This document shows positions 7,941 through 15,333 of a DNA stretch of 64,000 nucleotides, piece after piece. Origin of the DNA: an uncultured Desulfuromonas sp. (GTDB taxonomy: Bacteria; Desulfobacterota; Desulfuromonadia; Desulfuromonadales; Desulfuromonadaceae); contig NZ_OY787469.1 of assembly GCF_963678835.1 (NCBI RefSeq), positions 930,001 through 994,000 on the forward strand, given 5' to 3'. Each line of letters opens with the position of its first letter. Positions within the stretch are counted from its first letter, which is position 1. The notes beneath the pieces are model-generated. The model saw nothing but the letters and a program-made list of their open reading frames with translations. It was not told where the DNA came from and made no database searches. The position numbers were made by a program, and so were the translations under genes.

Positions 7941-8063
7941 ATGTCTTGGACTTGTCCATCGTGTGAAAGCGAAGAAAATAGCGAATCTTCTATTCGGTGC
8001 TCATGTGGTTACGAAATACAAGACACCACAGAACCCAACTACAATAAAATCGGTGGAGCACTG
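7941..8063 (+). pseudogene. DUF2569 cassette gene, part 1 of 3
   Basis: Starts at an ATG after a strong ribosome site (AAAGGAGGGGG) 20 bases past an attC. It encodes a zinc ribbon (WTCPSCES, then IRCSCGYEI) and then EPNYNKIGGALI, the start of the first membrane segment of a DUF2569 protein. An IS110-type element interrupts it here; the frame resumes at about 9614 and, after a second insertion, again at 11569. When both elements are removed the product is a four-pass membrane protein of normal layout: zinc ribbon, then the motif IGG...LGLILTPI, and the final WISYLLFSQRVKETF. The role of DUF2569 proteins is unknown. Confidence 0.85.
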
Positions 8064-8078
8064 ATATGGCTGACAGTT

Positions 8079-8392
8079 GTCAAGAAGAATATTCTTTGCC
8101 TGCCCAACTGATTCAGCGGTTTTATTCTGTTTATGTTCCATGGCACTTGCAGGGGCGGAACCGTTGTTGCGACGGCTCATCAGACTGATATTCGCGGGTT
8201 GGATACCGCCAGACTTGTCTTCGTCGCGGAGCTGCCTCTGTCTAGTATCGTGAGTTCGGCCAAAGGCCTTATCCAATAGTGCTCACGAGGATTCTCCTGA
8301 CCGTGGTTGCGCCCCTTCAACTGCCATGGAATGTATGTTCTTGTGCGTTATGCTTTCTCCTGCCTATTTTGGAGTGTTTTTTCTGACCTTTG
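8079..8392 (-). ncRNA. Candidate bridge RNA region of IS110-type element
   Basis: A 314-bp non-coding stretch between the transposase stop and the element end. In IS110-family elements a structured bridge RNA that specifies target and donor is encoded in a non-coding end; in the IS1111 subgroup this is downstream of the transposase, as here. The stretch has GC-rich self-complementary segments, but I have not folded it, and the loops cannot be assigned by eye. Confidence 0.45.
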
Positions 8393-9508
8393 TTATACCA
8401 CTTCCGGAATGTCAACCTCATGGGCGATGGCCCACATGAAGGCACAGAGTTCCCGGGCGATGGCCGTTACAATCACCTGCTTGCATTTTCCCCGTTCCAG
8501 CATGTATTTGTAGCGGGCACAGAGCCGGAGTTGGGCTTTCCAGGAAATAGCGCAAATCTCTTGTGATAAACCTTCTTGGCGTTTATGTAACACCCGACTG
8601 ATGCGGGCAGGAAGGCGGTAAGCCCAGGCTGCTTCCACAAGAACCCGGCGCACATGGCCATTACCTGTCTTGGTGATGGCGCCTCGTTTCGTCTTCTCGC
8701 CACTGGAGTGTTCCGATGGAACCAGACCAAGATAGGACATCAGTTCAACGGGACTATCAAAACGTGTCAGGTCGCCGATTTCCGCAACTGTGGTCGCAGC
8801 AACAATTAAAGAGACACCGCGTAGTGACTGATAGGCCTTGGTGACCTCAAACATACGCCATTGCGGCAAAAGTTGCTGAATCTGATCCGTAAGGCGTTTC
8901 ACCCGGCACGTGCTCTCAGTTAATGTGTCGACATATTCCTGAAGAGCGATTTGCTGAGCGGGATGGGGCATTTTAATCTCAGCGATCCACCGCATATGGG
9001 CCTGACTCCAAGGAGTTCGTCCGTTGTATCTGAACCCATGCCGAAGCAGGAAAGCCAGAATGCGCTGCTTGGCTTTTTTCTGCGTTATTTTGGCATCTTC
9101 TCTCGAGCGGGTGAGATCCCGCATCGCTTCATCTTCCGCCGCAGGGACAAAGACGCCGGACAGTTCACCGGCCCGATGCAGGCGGGCAAGCATCTGCGCA
9201 TCCCGGCGGTCATTTTTTATCCGCTCGCCGCTTTTCCTTGGAATCTTTGAGGGGGCCACCACCTGGCAATCGAATCCCTGAGCTGTCAGGTGGCGGTAAA
9301 TCTCATAGCCGCAAGGACCGGCTTCGTAGACAAAGTGCAGTTCAGCTCCTTTTGAAATAAGTTTCCTAACCACCTTGTCCAGAGCAGACAAGTCACCGGC
9401 AATTTCACCGTATCGGCGAACTTCGCCAGTGCGACCGTCCTCGGCAATGGCTATCTCAATAGATTTTTTATGGACGTCCAATCCGATAAACATGCTAGAA
9501 TTTTTCAA
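8393..9508 (-). CDS. IS110-family transposase
   Basis: The 371-residue protein has the two-domain IS110 layout. The N-terminal RuvC-like DEDD domain begins FIGLDVHKKSIEIAI and contains the later motifs VYEAGPCGYEIYR and KNDRRDAQMLARL. The C-terminal Transposase_20 domain has LRGVSLIVAATTVAEIGDLTRFDSPVELMSYLGLVPSEHSSG, including the conserved serine used as a nucleophile. The frame is intact, so the element may be active. Confidence 0.95.
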   Translation of the reverse strand: MKNSSMFIGLDVHKKSIEIAIAEDGRTGEVRRYGEIAGDLSALDKVVRKLISKGAELHFVYEAGPCGYEIYRHLTAQGFDCQVVAPSKIPRKSGERIKNDRRDAQMLARLHRAGELSGVFVPAAEDEAMRDLTRSREDAKITQKKAKQRILAFLLRHGFRYNGRTPWSQAHMRWIAEIKMPHPAQQIALQEYVDTLTESTCRVKRLTDQIQQLLPQWRMFEVTKAYQSLRGVSLIVAATTVAEIGDLTRFDSPVELMSYLGLVPSEHSSGEKTKRGAITKTGNGHVRRVLVEAAWAYRLPARISRVLHKRQEGLSQEICAISWKAQLRLCARYKYMLERGKCKQVIVTAIARELCAFMWAIAHEVDIPEVV

Positions 9509-9613
9509 GACCTGCCTCCTTGGTTTTGGCTCTGTGTTGGGGTTATTAAAATTTCAACATAACCCACGTTTGCAAGGGGCAGGTCCTTTTTTGTTTCTAA
9601 CTGTCAGCCATTA

Positions 9614-9900
9614 TGTCTAATAATCATAGCTCTTGGCCTTATCTTGACGCCGATCTCGTATCTAATTCCATTCAGAAAAAGACTGGAAGGAATAGAAATA
9701 TTTACTCCAGAACTGTACATTACAGAAGGATTACAGGCTTTTATTTTTGTCCTTATCCCTCTACTTCTTCTGTACATGCTTTTCAGAAAAAAAAGAAATT
9801 TCCCCAAACTATTAATTGGTTATTATGCTTTTGGCTTTCTTCTGGCTTTAGGAAATTATTTCATTGTAAAAGCCGCAGCTCAAAGCCCTGAATACTACCT
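9614..9900 (+). pseudogene. DUF2569 cassette gene, part 2 of 3
   Basis: Middle segment of the interrupted gene begun at 7941. The frame reads CLIIIALGLILTPISYLIPFRK, then a loop and two more hydrophobic segments (QAFIFVLIPLLLLYML; LLIGYYAFGFLLALGNYF). It stops making sense at the junction with the 1664-bp element after the codons for EYYL. Confidence 0.85.
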
Positions 9901-11564
9901 AGTGTCCATCCGGAAACGTTAACGTGCTAATTTTACAAACGAAAGCAACATTTTAAGCTTTCAAGAATAGGCGTATTCTGCAACAATGGTGAATGTAACC
10001 ACCTGATATTGAATGACAATCATCTTTTCAGGAGGCATTCAATGCGCCAAAAACGTAACCCCCAACTGAGCCTGTTTATGACTGTCAACAATACCCAGAT
10101 CGGTAAAGAATTGGAGCAGATGTCACGAATCCTCGATGACACTCCAGGTTTGCTTCAAGTCGTTTTTGATGATCTGGTCAAGACCAAACGGGCCGATACC
10201 GGTCGTCAGGGGTTGACCGCCGAGCAGGTCTTGCGCTGTGCCGTTCTGAAACAATATCGGCAGCTCAGTTACGAGGAGCTTGCCTTTCACCTGGATGACT
10301 CCTCTGCCTTTCGTCGTTTCGCTCGCCTGGACATGGGACAATATCCCCGCAAATCGATCCTGCAGGAGAACATCAAGGCGATTTCCGAGCAGAGCTGGGA
10401 AGAGATTCATCGCCTGCTCATCGATTACGCCGTCAAACATAAGATCGAAAAAGGACGCAAGATCCGCATCGACTCAACGGCCATCGAAACCGATATCCAC
10501 CATCCGACAGATTCCACTCTTTTGGCCGATGGCATTCGGATTATCACCCGCTGGCTCGGTGCCGGGAAGGCCCTCTCCCCAGCCCCTTCCTACCGCTACA
10601 GCGACCATAACCGCGTGGTCAAAAAGCGGGTGATGACCATTCTCAATACCAGAAAAGAGCAGGTTTGTAAAACCGCCTATCAGGATCTACTTCACTATGC
10701 CGAACGCGTCGTCAACTATGCCCTGCCGGCGATTGCCGAACTGCGTGCCTATCAGGGCCTTGAGTTGCTCAGCGCCCAGGGGATCGCGGCAAATCTGGAG
10801 CGGGCCGTCGGTCTGCTGGGTAAGGTCATCGACCAGACCCGGCGCCGCGTGATCAACGGCGAAACCGTACCGGCTTCGGAAAAGGTCGTCTCCTTTTTCG
10901 AGGAACACAGCGACATTATCGTCAAGGGGCAGCGGGACATCACCTACGGCCACAAAGTGTTTTTCACTGGTGGCCCATCGACCCTGATTCTCGATTGTCT
11001 CATCGAGTCGGGCAATCCGGCGGACAGTGATCGTTACCAAATGCTCCTTGAACGGCAGCAGCAACTTTTTGGGCGCATGCCGCGCCAGGTGAGCGCCGAC
11101 GGCGGGTTTGCCTCCAAGAGCAATTTGGACTTCGCCAAGTCGAACCAGGTCAAGGATGCTGTCTTTGCCAAGCGGCGCGGGCTGTCCGTTTTGGCGATGG
11201 CCAAAAGCAACTGGGTCTATAAGCGCCTGAGGAATTTTCGAGCCGGAATCGAGGCCGGAATTTCTGCACTCAAGAGGGCCTTCGGGCTTGACCGTTGCAC
11301 CTGGTCCGGCTGGGCTGGCTTTAAGCAATACGTCCGCAGCAGCGTGGTTTCCTACAACCTGCTGGCCATGGCGCGTATCAGGCTGGCTTAATCCAAACCA
11401 GAGATAGCCAGAAACACAGGCGGTGGTGCGCCTAAAATTGTGAAAGAACCGTGTGTCAAGATGAAAATTCAAGCGGTCCCCGGGAGGAAGGTCCAATACT
11501 GAGCCTTCTTCGCCGGAGACTGCCATCTCACTCTCTGAAAATCCAGGCTTTCCGGATGGACACT
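9901..11564 (+). mobile_element. 1664-bp DDE insertion sequence, copy 1
   Basis: Bounded by inverted repeats AGTGTCCATCCGGA and TCCGGATGGACACT and flanked by a 4-bp direct repeat ACCT (9897-9900 and 11565-11568). It interrupts the DUF2569 cassette gene. A second copy of equal length, with an identical translated transposase, lies in the opposite orientation at 52247-53910. Confidence 0.95.
10042..11391 (+). CDS. DDE transposase (ISNCY/IS1182-like)
   Basis: About 449 residues from the ATG at 10042, which has AGGAGG six bases upstream; an in-frame ATG at 10009 has no ribosome site. Features include an N-terminal DUF772-like domain (LRCAVLKQYRQLSYEELAFHL, then DSSAFRRFARL), the first catalytic Asp in KIRIDSTAIETDIHHPTDS, a second in QVSADGGFASK, and a C-terminal Glu in RAGIEAGISALKRAFGL. 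I place it with ISDol1-like ISNCY or IS1182 elements; the family label is less certain than the function. Confidence 0.93.
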   Translation: MRQKRNPQLSLFMTVNNTQIGKELEQMSRILDDTPGLLQVVFDDLVKTKRADTGRQGLTAEQVLRCAVLKQYRQLSYEELAFHLDDSSAFRRFARLDMGQYPRKSILQENIKAISEQSWEEIHRLLIDYAVKHKIEKGRKIRIDSTAIETDIHHPTDSTLLADGIRIITRWLGAGKALSPAPSYRYSDHNRVVKKRVMTILNTRKEQVCKTAYQDLLHYAERVVNYALPAIAELRAYQGLELLSAQGIAANLERAVGLLGKVIDQTRRRVINGETVPASEKVVSFFEEHSDIIVKGQRDITYGHKVFFTGGPSTLILDCLIESGNPADSDRYQMLLERQQQLFGRMPRQVSADGGFASKSNLDFAKSNQVKDAVFAKRRGLSVLAMAKSNWVYKRLRNFRAGIEAGISALKRAFGLDRCTWSGWAGFKQYVRSSVVSYNLLAMARIRLA

Positions 11565-11677
11565 ACCTAGTTTTGAACGATTCAATTGATCGAGCGGTAA
11601 TTTCATTTGTTGTTTCAGCAATATGGATTTCTTATTTATTATTTTCCCAACGGGTAAAAGAAACGTTCAAAAATTAA
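11565..11677 (+). pseudogene. DUF2569 cassette gene, part 3 of 3
   Basis: After the target duplication the frame resumes as VLNDSIDRAVISFVVSAIW, ISYLLFSQRVKETFKN and a TAA at 11675, the usual C-terminal end of DUF2569 proteins. With the insertion sequence and one copy of ACCT removed, the frame matches part 2 exactly. An attC follows after 4 bases. Confidence 0.85.
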
Positions 11678-11681
11678 AAGC

Positions 11682-11743
11682 AACCTAACGAATAAGGATA
11701 GATAGCGCGAAGAACGAGCCGCGATCTTATCCTGTGGTTGGAC
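11682..11743 (+). repeat. attC recombination site
   Basis: Left core AACCTAAC, right core GTTGGAC; the arms AATAAGGAT and ATCTTATCCT with GCGCG/CGCG pair around a short loop. It directly follows the DUF2569 gene. The site plus about 125 downstream bases recur at 15064-15245 with two noted base differences. Confidence 0.85.
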
Positions 11744-11873
11744 AAGCCCGTCCGTAATAGAGATAAAGAAAATATATCGGATTGGTTTTGATAGGTGAGA
11801 AGGCCTTGGATTTGGCCGTGTTTTTTCAGGGCGAGCGGGGACCGTTCACCTCTTTTGAAGCTAGGGAAAATAG
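11744..11873 (+). repeat. Duplicated segment following attC, copy 1
   Basis: This segment is repeated at 15125-15245 almost perfectly. It includes the string GATAGGTGAGAAGGCCTTGG and may be the start of a cassette; a short open frame (LIGEKALDLAVFFQGERG) runs through both copies but then diverges, so I do not call a gene. Confidence 0.7.
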
Positions 11874-11883
11874 AGGGAAAATA

Positions 11884-12078
11884 GGGACACTCCCGAATGG
11901 CACTAGTTTAAGAGAATTCTCAACAAAGTTAAGGACTTCTGTGCATCGAACAGTCCGAGAGGTTTTCCGGCACAAACTGTTATAATTTCAAGCTGTTGGG
12001 GCTGTTCTCAGTTGCACCTATGGACAGTTCTGTTTTTACGCAAATCTTGCTTAAACTAGTGCCATTCGGGACGCTCCC
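11884..12078. repeat. 195-bp MITE-like element with 29-bp inverted ends
   Basis: The left end (11884-11912) and the inverted right end (12050-12078) agree over 29 bases apart from a few near the tip, sharing CCCGAATGGCACTAGTTTAA. There is no transposase inside. The tip GGGACGCTC also matches sequence upstream of the acetyltransferase gene at 17153, so the right border may overlap the old promoter region of the truncated acetyltransferase. Confidence 0.7.
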
Positions 12079-12172
12079 CAGTTTAGCTAAACAGGGTCAT
12101 TCATAAACAGTATGACTTGGCGTGTCCTTGTTGTTCTCAGATGGCCTGTGAACATTGAATGATTTGAAAAAA

Positions 12173-12335
12173 ATGAAAATACGTCGATATAAAGAAGGCG
12201 AAGAGCAAGCCCTTTGGTCTCTACTCCATGAAACCGTCCATCGGGTGAACTGTAAAGATTACTCTCCGGCACAACTCGACGCCTGGGACCTGCGCAAATC
12301 GATCTTGCCACATGGACAGAGGCCTGAGTCATCAA
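12173..12335 (+). pseudogene. GNAT acetyltransferase, truncated and frameshifted copy
   Basis: The first 36 codons (MKIRRYKEGEEQALWSLLHETVHRVNCKDYSPAQLDAWD) match the intact acetyltransferase gene at 17153. After GCCTGGG a small deletion shifts the frame; similarity continues at DNA level to about 12335 and then stops where another gene fragment is joined. The upstream region also matches that of the intact gene. Confidence 0.8.
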
Positions 12336-12806
12336 GATGAGGTGAAGAACTTCAAGCAGGTCCATCTCGACGAAATCCGCGGTGCGTTGAGTCTGTTCAT
12401 GCATGTGCCCCGCATGTGGTCGGAAAATGAATATGAGAGGGTATCGGGCGTTTCGGCTGCGTGCTCGGACGATGAAAGACAGGAGCGTGAACAGAAATGG
12501 CATACAGTATTCGGAAACTTAGTCACAAAGAGGTCCGTGGCACTGAGATTGCCGAGTCTGCATGTTTCTGCCCTATGTCATGCTGCGGTTCGCTGGGATA
12601 AAGGGAGGAAATTGGTAGCGAATGATTTCTACGATTTTCACCATGCGGCAGCCGCAGTTGGATACTGTAGAGCCTTCATGACGGAGAAACCGTTAAGGTC
12701 GCTTCTTCAGCAAAAGCATTTCCAATTGGCGAACGACTATCCATGTGTGGTCATTGCTGACATCAATGAAGCCGTAGAATGGGTGGGGGAGCGAATTGGC
12801 GGCTAA
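12336..12806 (+). pseudogene. C-terminal fragment of a PIN-like protein
   Basis: The open frame starts at 12312, but its first codons fall in the acetyltransferase remnant, so the ATG is a chance start of a chimeric frame. The last 90 residues look genuine: LPSLHVSALCHAAVRWDKGR, then NDFYDFHHAAAAVGYCRAFMTEKPLRSLL, resembling the C-terminal end of PIN-like nuclease-fold proteins where a D..D..HA motif and a TE motif are conserved. The N-terminal half of such a protein is missing. Confidence 0.55.
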
Positions 12807-12848
12807 CAAGTGCATCACGGCGTTGGCATCTAAAATAAGAGAGGATAC

Positions 12849-13742
12849 ATGAAATTCATTCAGATCTTAATTTTAATATTTTTATTCAATATTCCTGCAA
12901 CCTTTGCAGATGAATTTGTTCCGGAAAAAAGTGATAACAATGGCTACGTAGAACCTTTTCAAATGTTCGACAACGTATTCTATGTTGGGGATAAATGGTG
13001 TTCATCGTACTTAGTTAAAACCACAGAGGGACTCGTTCTAATCGAAACATTAGAGTGTCCCTACGGTCGATGGATTCCTGACAACGTAAAAAAGGTTGGT
13101 TTAAATCCGGCTGACATCAAATATATATTAGTTACTCACGGTCATTCAGATCATGTCGGGAATGCAGAATATATACAGCGAATGTATGGAAGTCAGGTTG
13201 TGATGTCTAAAGTTGAGTATGAACTGGCCAAAGAGCAGGCAAAAAAAAGCAAAGGGGAAGGATCATTTAAAGCTCCAGTAGTCAATAAGTTTGTAGGAGA
13301 TGGGGGCGAGTTGATGGTTGGAGATACAAAATTTACTTTTTATATAACACCGGGCCACACGAAAGGTTGCTTGTCTATTGAATTTATGGTCAAAAATCTG
13401 GGGAAATCGTATCGGGCATTTATGTTTGGGGGGCACAGCCCTTCACGTAAAAACGCTGATCTCGCCTATGCTTTCATTGAAAGCATAGGAAGAATAAGAG
13501 CGTTAGCTTCTATCGAACCAAAAGTTAGCGTAAATCTGGCAAATCACCCACATAAAAACAAGTTATTTGAAAAAAGAGATTTGGGTAAGGGGAACGAGTC
13601 TATTAATTATTTCATAGATAGTAAGGGCTTTTTTGATTTTTTAAATATGCAAGAGGACATAGGTTTAAAAAAAATTGCAGAGTTAAGCGCAAATGCCAAC
13701 AAAGCTAATTCAGCCGAAGCAAAAAGCCGCGCGGCTGATTAG
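12849..13742 (+). CDS. B3-like metallo-beta-lactamase-fold hydrolase
   Basis: The 297-residue protein has a signal peptide (MKFIQILILIFLFNIPATFADE), placing it in the periplasm. Zinc ligands of the MBL fold are present: THGHSDHVGN (HxHxDH), the histidine in TPGHTKGC, and NHPH near residue 236, which together are the pattern of subclass B3 enzymes. B3 lactamases, but also other hydrolases, share it, so lactam hydrolysis is only a possibility. GAGGATAC precedes the ATG. The last 18 residues, Ala/Asn/Lys-rich, are encoded by the attC, so the stop lies inside the recombination site. Confidence 0.8.
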   Translation: MKFIQILILIFLFNIPATFADEFVPEKSDNNGYVEPFQMFDNVFYVGDKWCSSYLVKTTEGLVLIETLECPYGRWIPDNVKKVGLNPADIKYILVTHGHSDHVGNAEYIQRMYGSQVVMSKVEYELAKEQAKKSKGEGSFKAPVVNKFVGDGGELMVGDTKFTFYITPGHTKGCLSIEFMVKNLGKSYRAFMFGGHSPSRKNADLAYAFIESIGRIRALASIEPKVSVNLANHPHKNKLFEKRDLGKGNESINYFIDSKGFFDFLNMQEDIGLKKIAELSANANKANSAEAKSRAAD

Positions 13743-13753
13743 CGACGTTAAGG
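13694..13753 (+). repeat. attC site overlapping the MBL gene end
   Basis: Left core TGCCAAC, right core GTTAAGG. The arms AAGCTAATTCAGCCG and CGGCTGATTAGC pair with one bulged base, the extrahelical base expected of attC. The stop codon TAG of the upstream gene lies in the right arm. Confidence 0.85.
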
Positions 13754-13766
13754 GGTTAAAAAAATA

Positions 13767-14465
13767 ATGAAAGAACCATTGCAAAATAAGAGAATACTTA
13801 TTGTTGGAGGCAGTTCCGGCATTGGCCTCGCTGTCGCAAAACAGGCATGTCAGGCAGGGGGGGAAATTATTATAGCTTCCAGAAATGCGGCAGAAAAATA
13901 TAATGATTTAGCGGCTACTGTTGGCCATGACATTGAGACCCATTCATTTGATGCGACATCCGAAAACGAAACAGAAAAGGCATTGAAAATAATTGGAGAT
14001 ATCGATCATCTTGTCATTACCGCAAGGCCAGAGATAACCCCGGCACCCTTTGCCGAAACCGATCTTAAACAGGCGAAAGAAGCATTTGAAACAAAATTTT
14101 GGGGCCAATACCAGCTTATCCAGAAGGCACAATGTCACATTAGTCAAAATGGCAGCATTGTTATGACCACCGGCATTGCTGGAGAAAAGATCTTCAGGAA
14201 CTCTTCAACTATGTCTATTATCAATAGTGCTACGGAGGCATTCTGCAGGTCGTTGGCGGTAGAACTGGCGCCAATGAGAGTTAATGCTGTAAGCCCTGGT
14301 TTTGTTGCACCAAAATCTCCAGAGGTGGAGGAATATGCTCAACAGTTCCCTTCTGGAAAAATCGCTTCACCCGAAGAAGTAGCTGAAGCATATATTTATT
14401 TAATGGAAAGTTCTTATACAACAGGACTGTCTGTGGTGATTGATGGTGGGGCCAGATTGATATAA
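13767..14465 (+). CDS. SDR-family protein lacking the YxxxK pair
   Basis: A 232-residue Rossmann-fold protein with the NAD(P)-binding motif GGSSGIG at residues 15-21 and the C-terminal NAVSPGFV motif, then SVVIDGGARL. The catalytic region normally reading YxxxK is MSIINSATEAF, so Tyr is Met and Lys is Asn by alignment with the following A.EA.. helix. It may bind a nucleotide without classic SDR chemistry, or use other residues. It starts 14 bases after an attC and ends 4 bases before another, a complete one-gene cassette. Confidence 0.85.
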   Translation: MKEPLQNKRILIVGGSSGIGLAVAKQACQAGGEIIIASRNAAEKYNDLAATVGHDIETHSFDATSENETEKALKIIGDIDHLVITARPEITPAPFAETDLKQAKEAFETKFWGQYQLIQKAQCHISQNGSIVMTTGIAGEKIFRNSSTMSIINSATEAFCRSLAVELAPMRVNAVSPGFVAPKSPEVEEYAQQFPSGKIASPEEVAEAYIYLMESSYTTGLSVVIDGGARLI

Positions 14466-14468
14466 TCC

Positions 14469-14529
14469 CCTTAACAAGGCTAATGCAGCCGACGCAAAAA
14501 AGCGGCGCGGCTGATTAGCAACGTTATAG
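14469..14529 (+). repeat. attC recombination site
   Basis: Left core CCTTAAC, right core GTTATAG. Arms AAGGCTAATGCAGCCG and CGGCTGATTAGCAAC are close relatives of the arms at 13694, so the two sites belong to one attC subtype. Confidence 0.88.
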
Positions 14530-14544
14530 CTCAGGGAGTGATAT

Positions 14545-15069
14545 ATGCGGTGGTCACAACTCCGAAAACGTCTGAGAGACAGGTTCGCCGAAAGCGTGCG
14601 GAAGCGAGTAGATGTACATCAGACTCGTTACCGCAATTCACATGATCAAGAAGGCGAGCTCTGGTTCTCCATAGACGGGAGCAGGCTCTTTAGTTCGGGA
14701 TCGGCGACGTACCTTTCGAAGCTTGGCTCTTTGGTTGAAGAGAGTCACGCCAAAGGGGCGTCATGGGCGGAAGCATACGACAAGTCATGGCCGGTCATGG
14801 AGGCTAGCGGTTTGATGCTGCTAGAGCAGATGAACCGCGACCTCTTTGATTCCCTCAATCTGACGGTCGAGGAGATGGCTCAGCATGGGAACCCACTAGT
14901 TCGCGGGCTCGCAATTCTAGATGCACGATTCGGTAAGCGGCGTCTCGCTGCATTCGACGCCTCTGCCGAGCATGAAGTTGTGCAAGCTTTAGTCCGGTTC
15001 CGATCTAAGGCCGAGGAGCTAAGGGCCCCTGCTCAGGTTGCTGAAGAAGTCAAAGGACATAAGCTCTAA
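14545..15069 (+). CDS. SF0329-like hypothetical protein
   Basis: The 174-residue product begins MRWSQLRKRLRDRFAESVRKRVDVHQTRYR, then ELWFSIDGSRLFS, the layout of the SF0329 family of soluble proteins of unknown function. CAGGGAG lies before the ATG. The base composition is more GC-rich than in neighbouring cassettes, suggesting a different source. The TAA is inside the left core of the next attC. Confidence 0.7.
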   Translation: MRWSQLRKRLRDRFAESVRKRVDVHQTRYRNSHDQEGELWFSIDGSRLFSSGSATYLSKLGSLVEESHAKGASWAEAYDKSWPVMEASGLMLLEQMNRDLFDSLNLTVEEMAQHGNPLVRGLAILDARFGKRRLAAFDASAEHEVVQALVRFRSKAEELRAPAQVAEEVKGHKL

Positions 15070-15124
15070 CGAATAAGGATAGATAGCGCGAGGAACGAGC
15101 CGCGATCTTATCCTGTGGTTGGAC
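15064..15124 (+). repeat. attC recombination site
   Basis: Left core CTCTAAC, right core GTTGGAC. From TAACGAATAAGG onward it is nearly identical to the site at 11682 (one base changed in the loop), although the genes before the two sites are unrelated. Confidence 0.85.
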
Positions 15125-15245
15125 AAGCCCGTCCGTAATAGAGATAAAGAAAATATATCGGATTGGTTTTGATAGGTGAGAAGGCCTTGGATTTGGCCGT
15201 GTTTTTTCAGGGCGAGCGGGGGCCGTTCACCTCTTTTGAAGCTAG
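15125..15245 (+). repeat. Duplicated segment following attC, copy 2
   Basis: Matches 11744-11868 nearly base for base, ending in GAAGCTAG, after which the two copies diverge. Here it runs into the IS91-like remnant. Confidence 0.7.
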
Positions 15246-15333
15246 AAAAATACGACGCAGATTCTGTTTTTCACCGGGGTTTAAGAACCTCCTTCTTTTG
15301 TGGTGAGCGCAATGCGGTGCCGGAAGATACGAC

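Larger units (their letters stand above)
8064..9613 (-). mobile_element. IS110-family (IS1111-type) insertion sequence
   Basis: About 1.55 kb inserted in a cassette gene. A 12-bp inverted repeat, TGGCTGACAGTT at 8067-8078 and AACTGTCAGCCA at 9599-9610, lies a few bases inside the ends, which is the subterminal repeat layout of the IS1111 subgroup. The exact ends are inferred from restoring the interrupted reading frame. The transposase is followed by about 310 bases of non-coding DNA at its 3' side. Confidence 0.8.

Noticed and set aside
10687..11526. Long antisense frame within the 1664-bp element (also 52285-53124)
   Set aside because: It lies opposite the transposase in both copies, has no ribosome site and shows the composition of a shadow frame.
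12800..12832. Possible very short attC between the PIN-like fragment and the MBL gene
   Set aside because: CTAACAAG and GTTGGC cores are present but only about 15 bases apart with little arm pairing; too weak to call.
12849..13742. Calling the MBL-fold protein a proven carbapenemase
   Set aside because: The zinc motif is shared by many non-lactamase hydrolases; sequence alone does not show the substrate.
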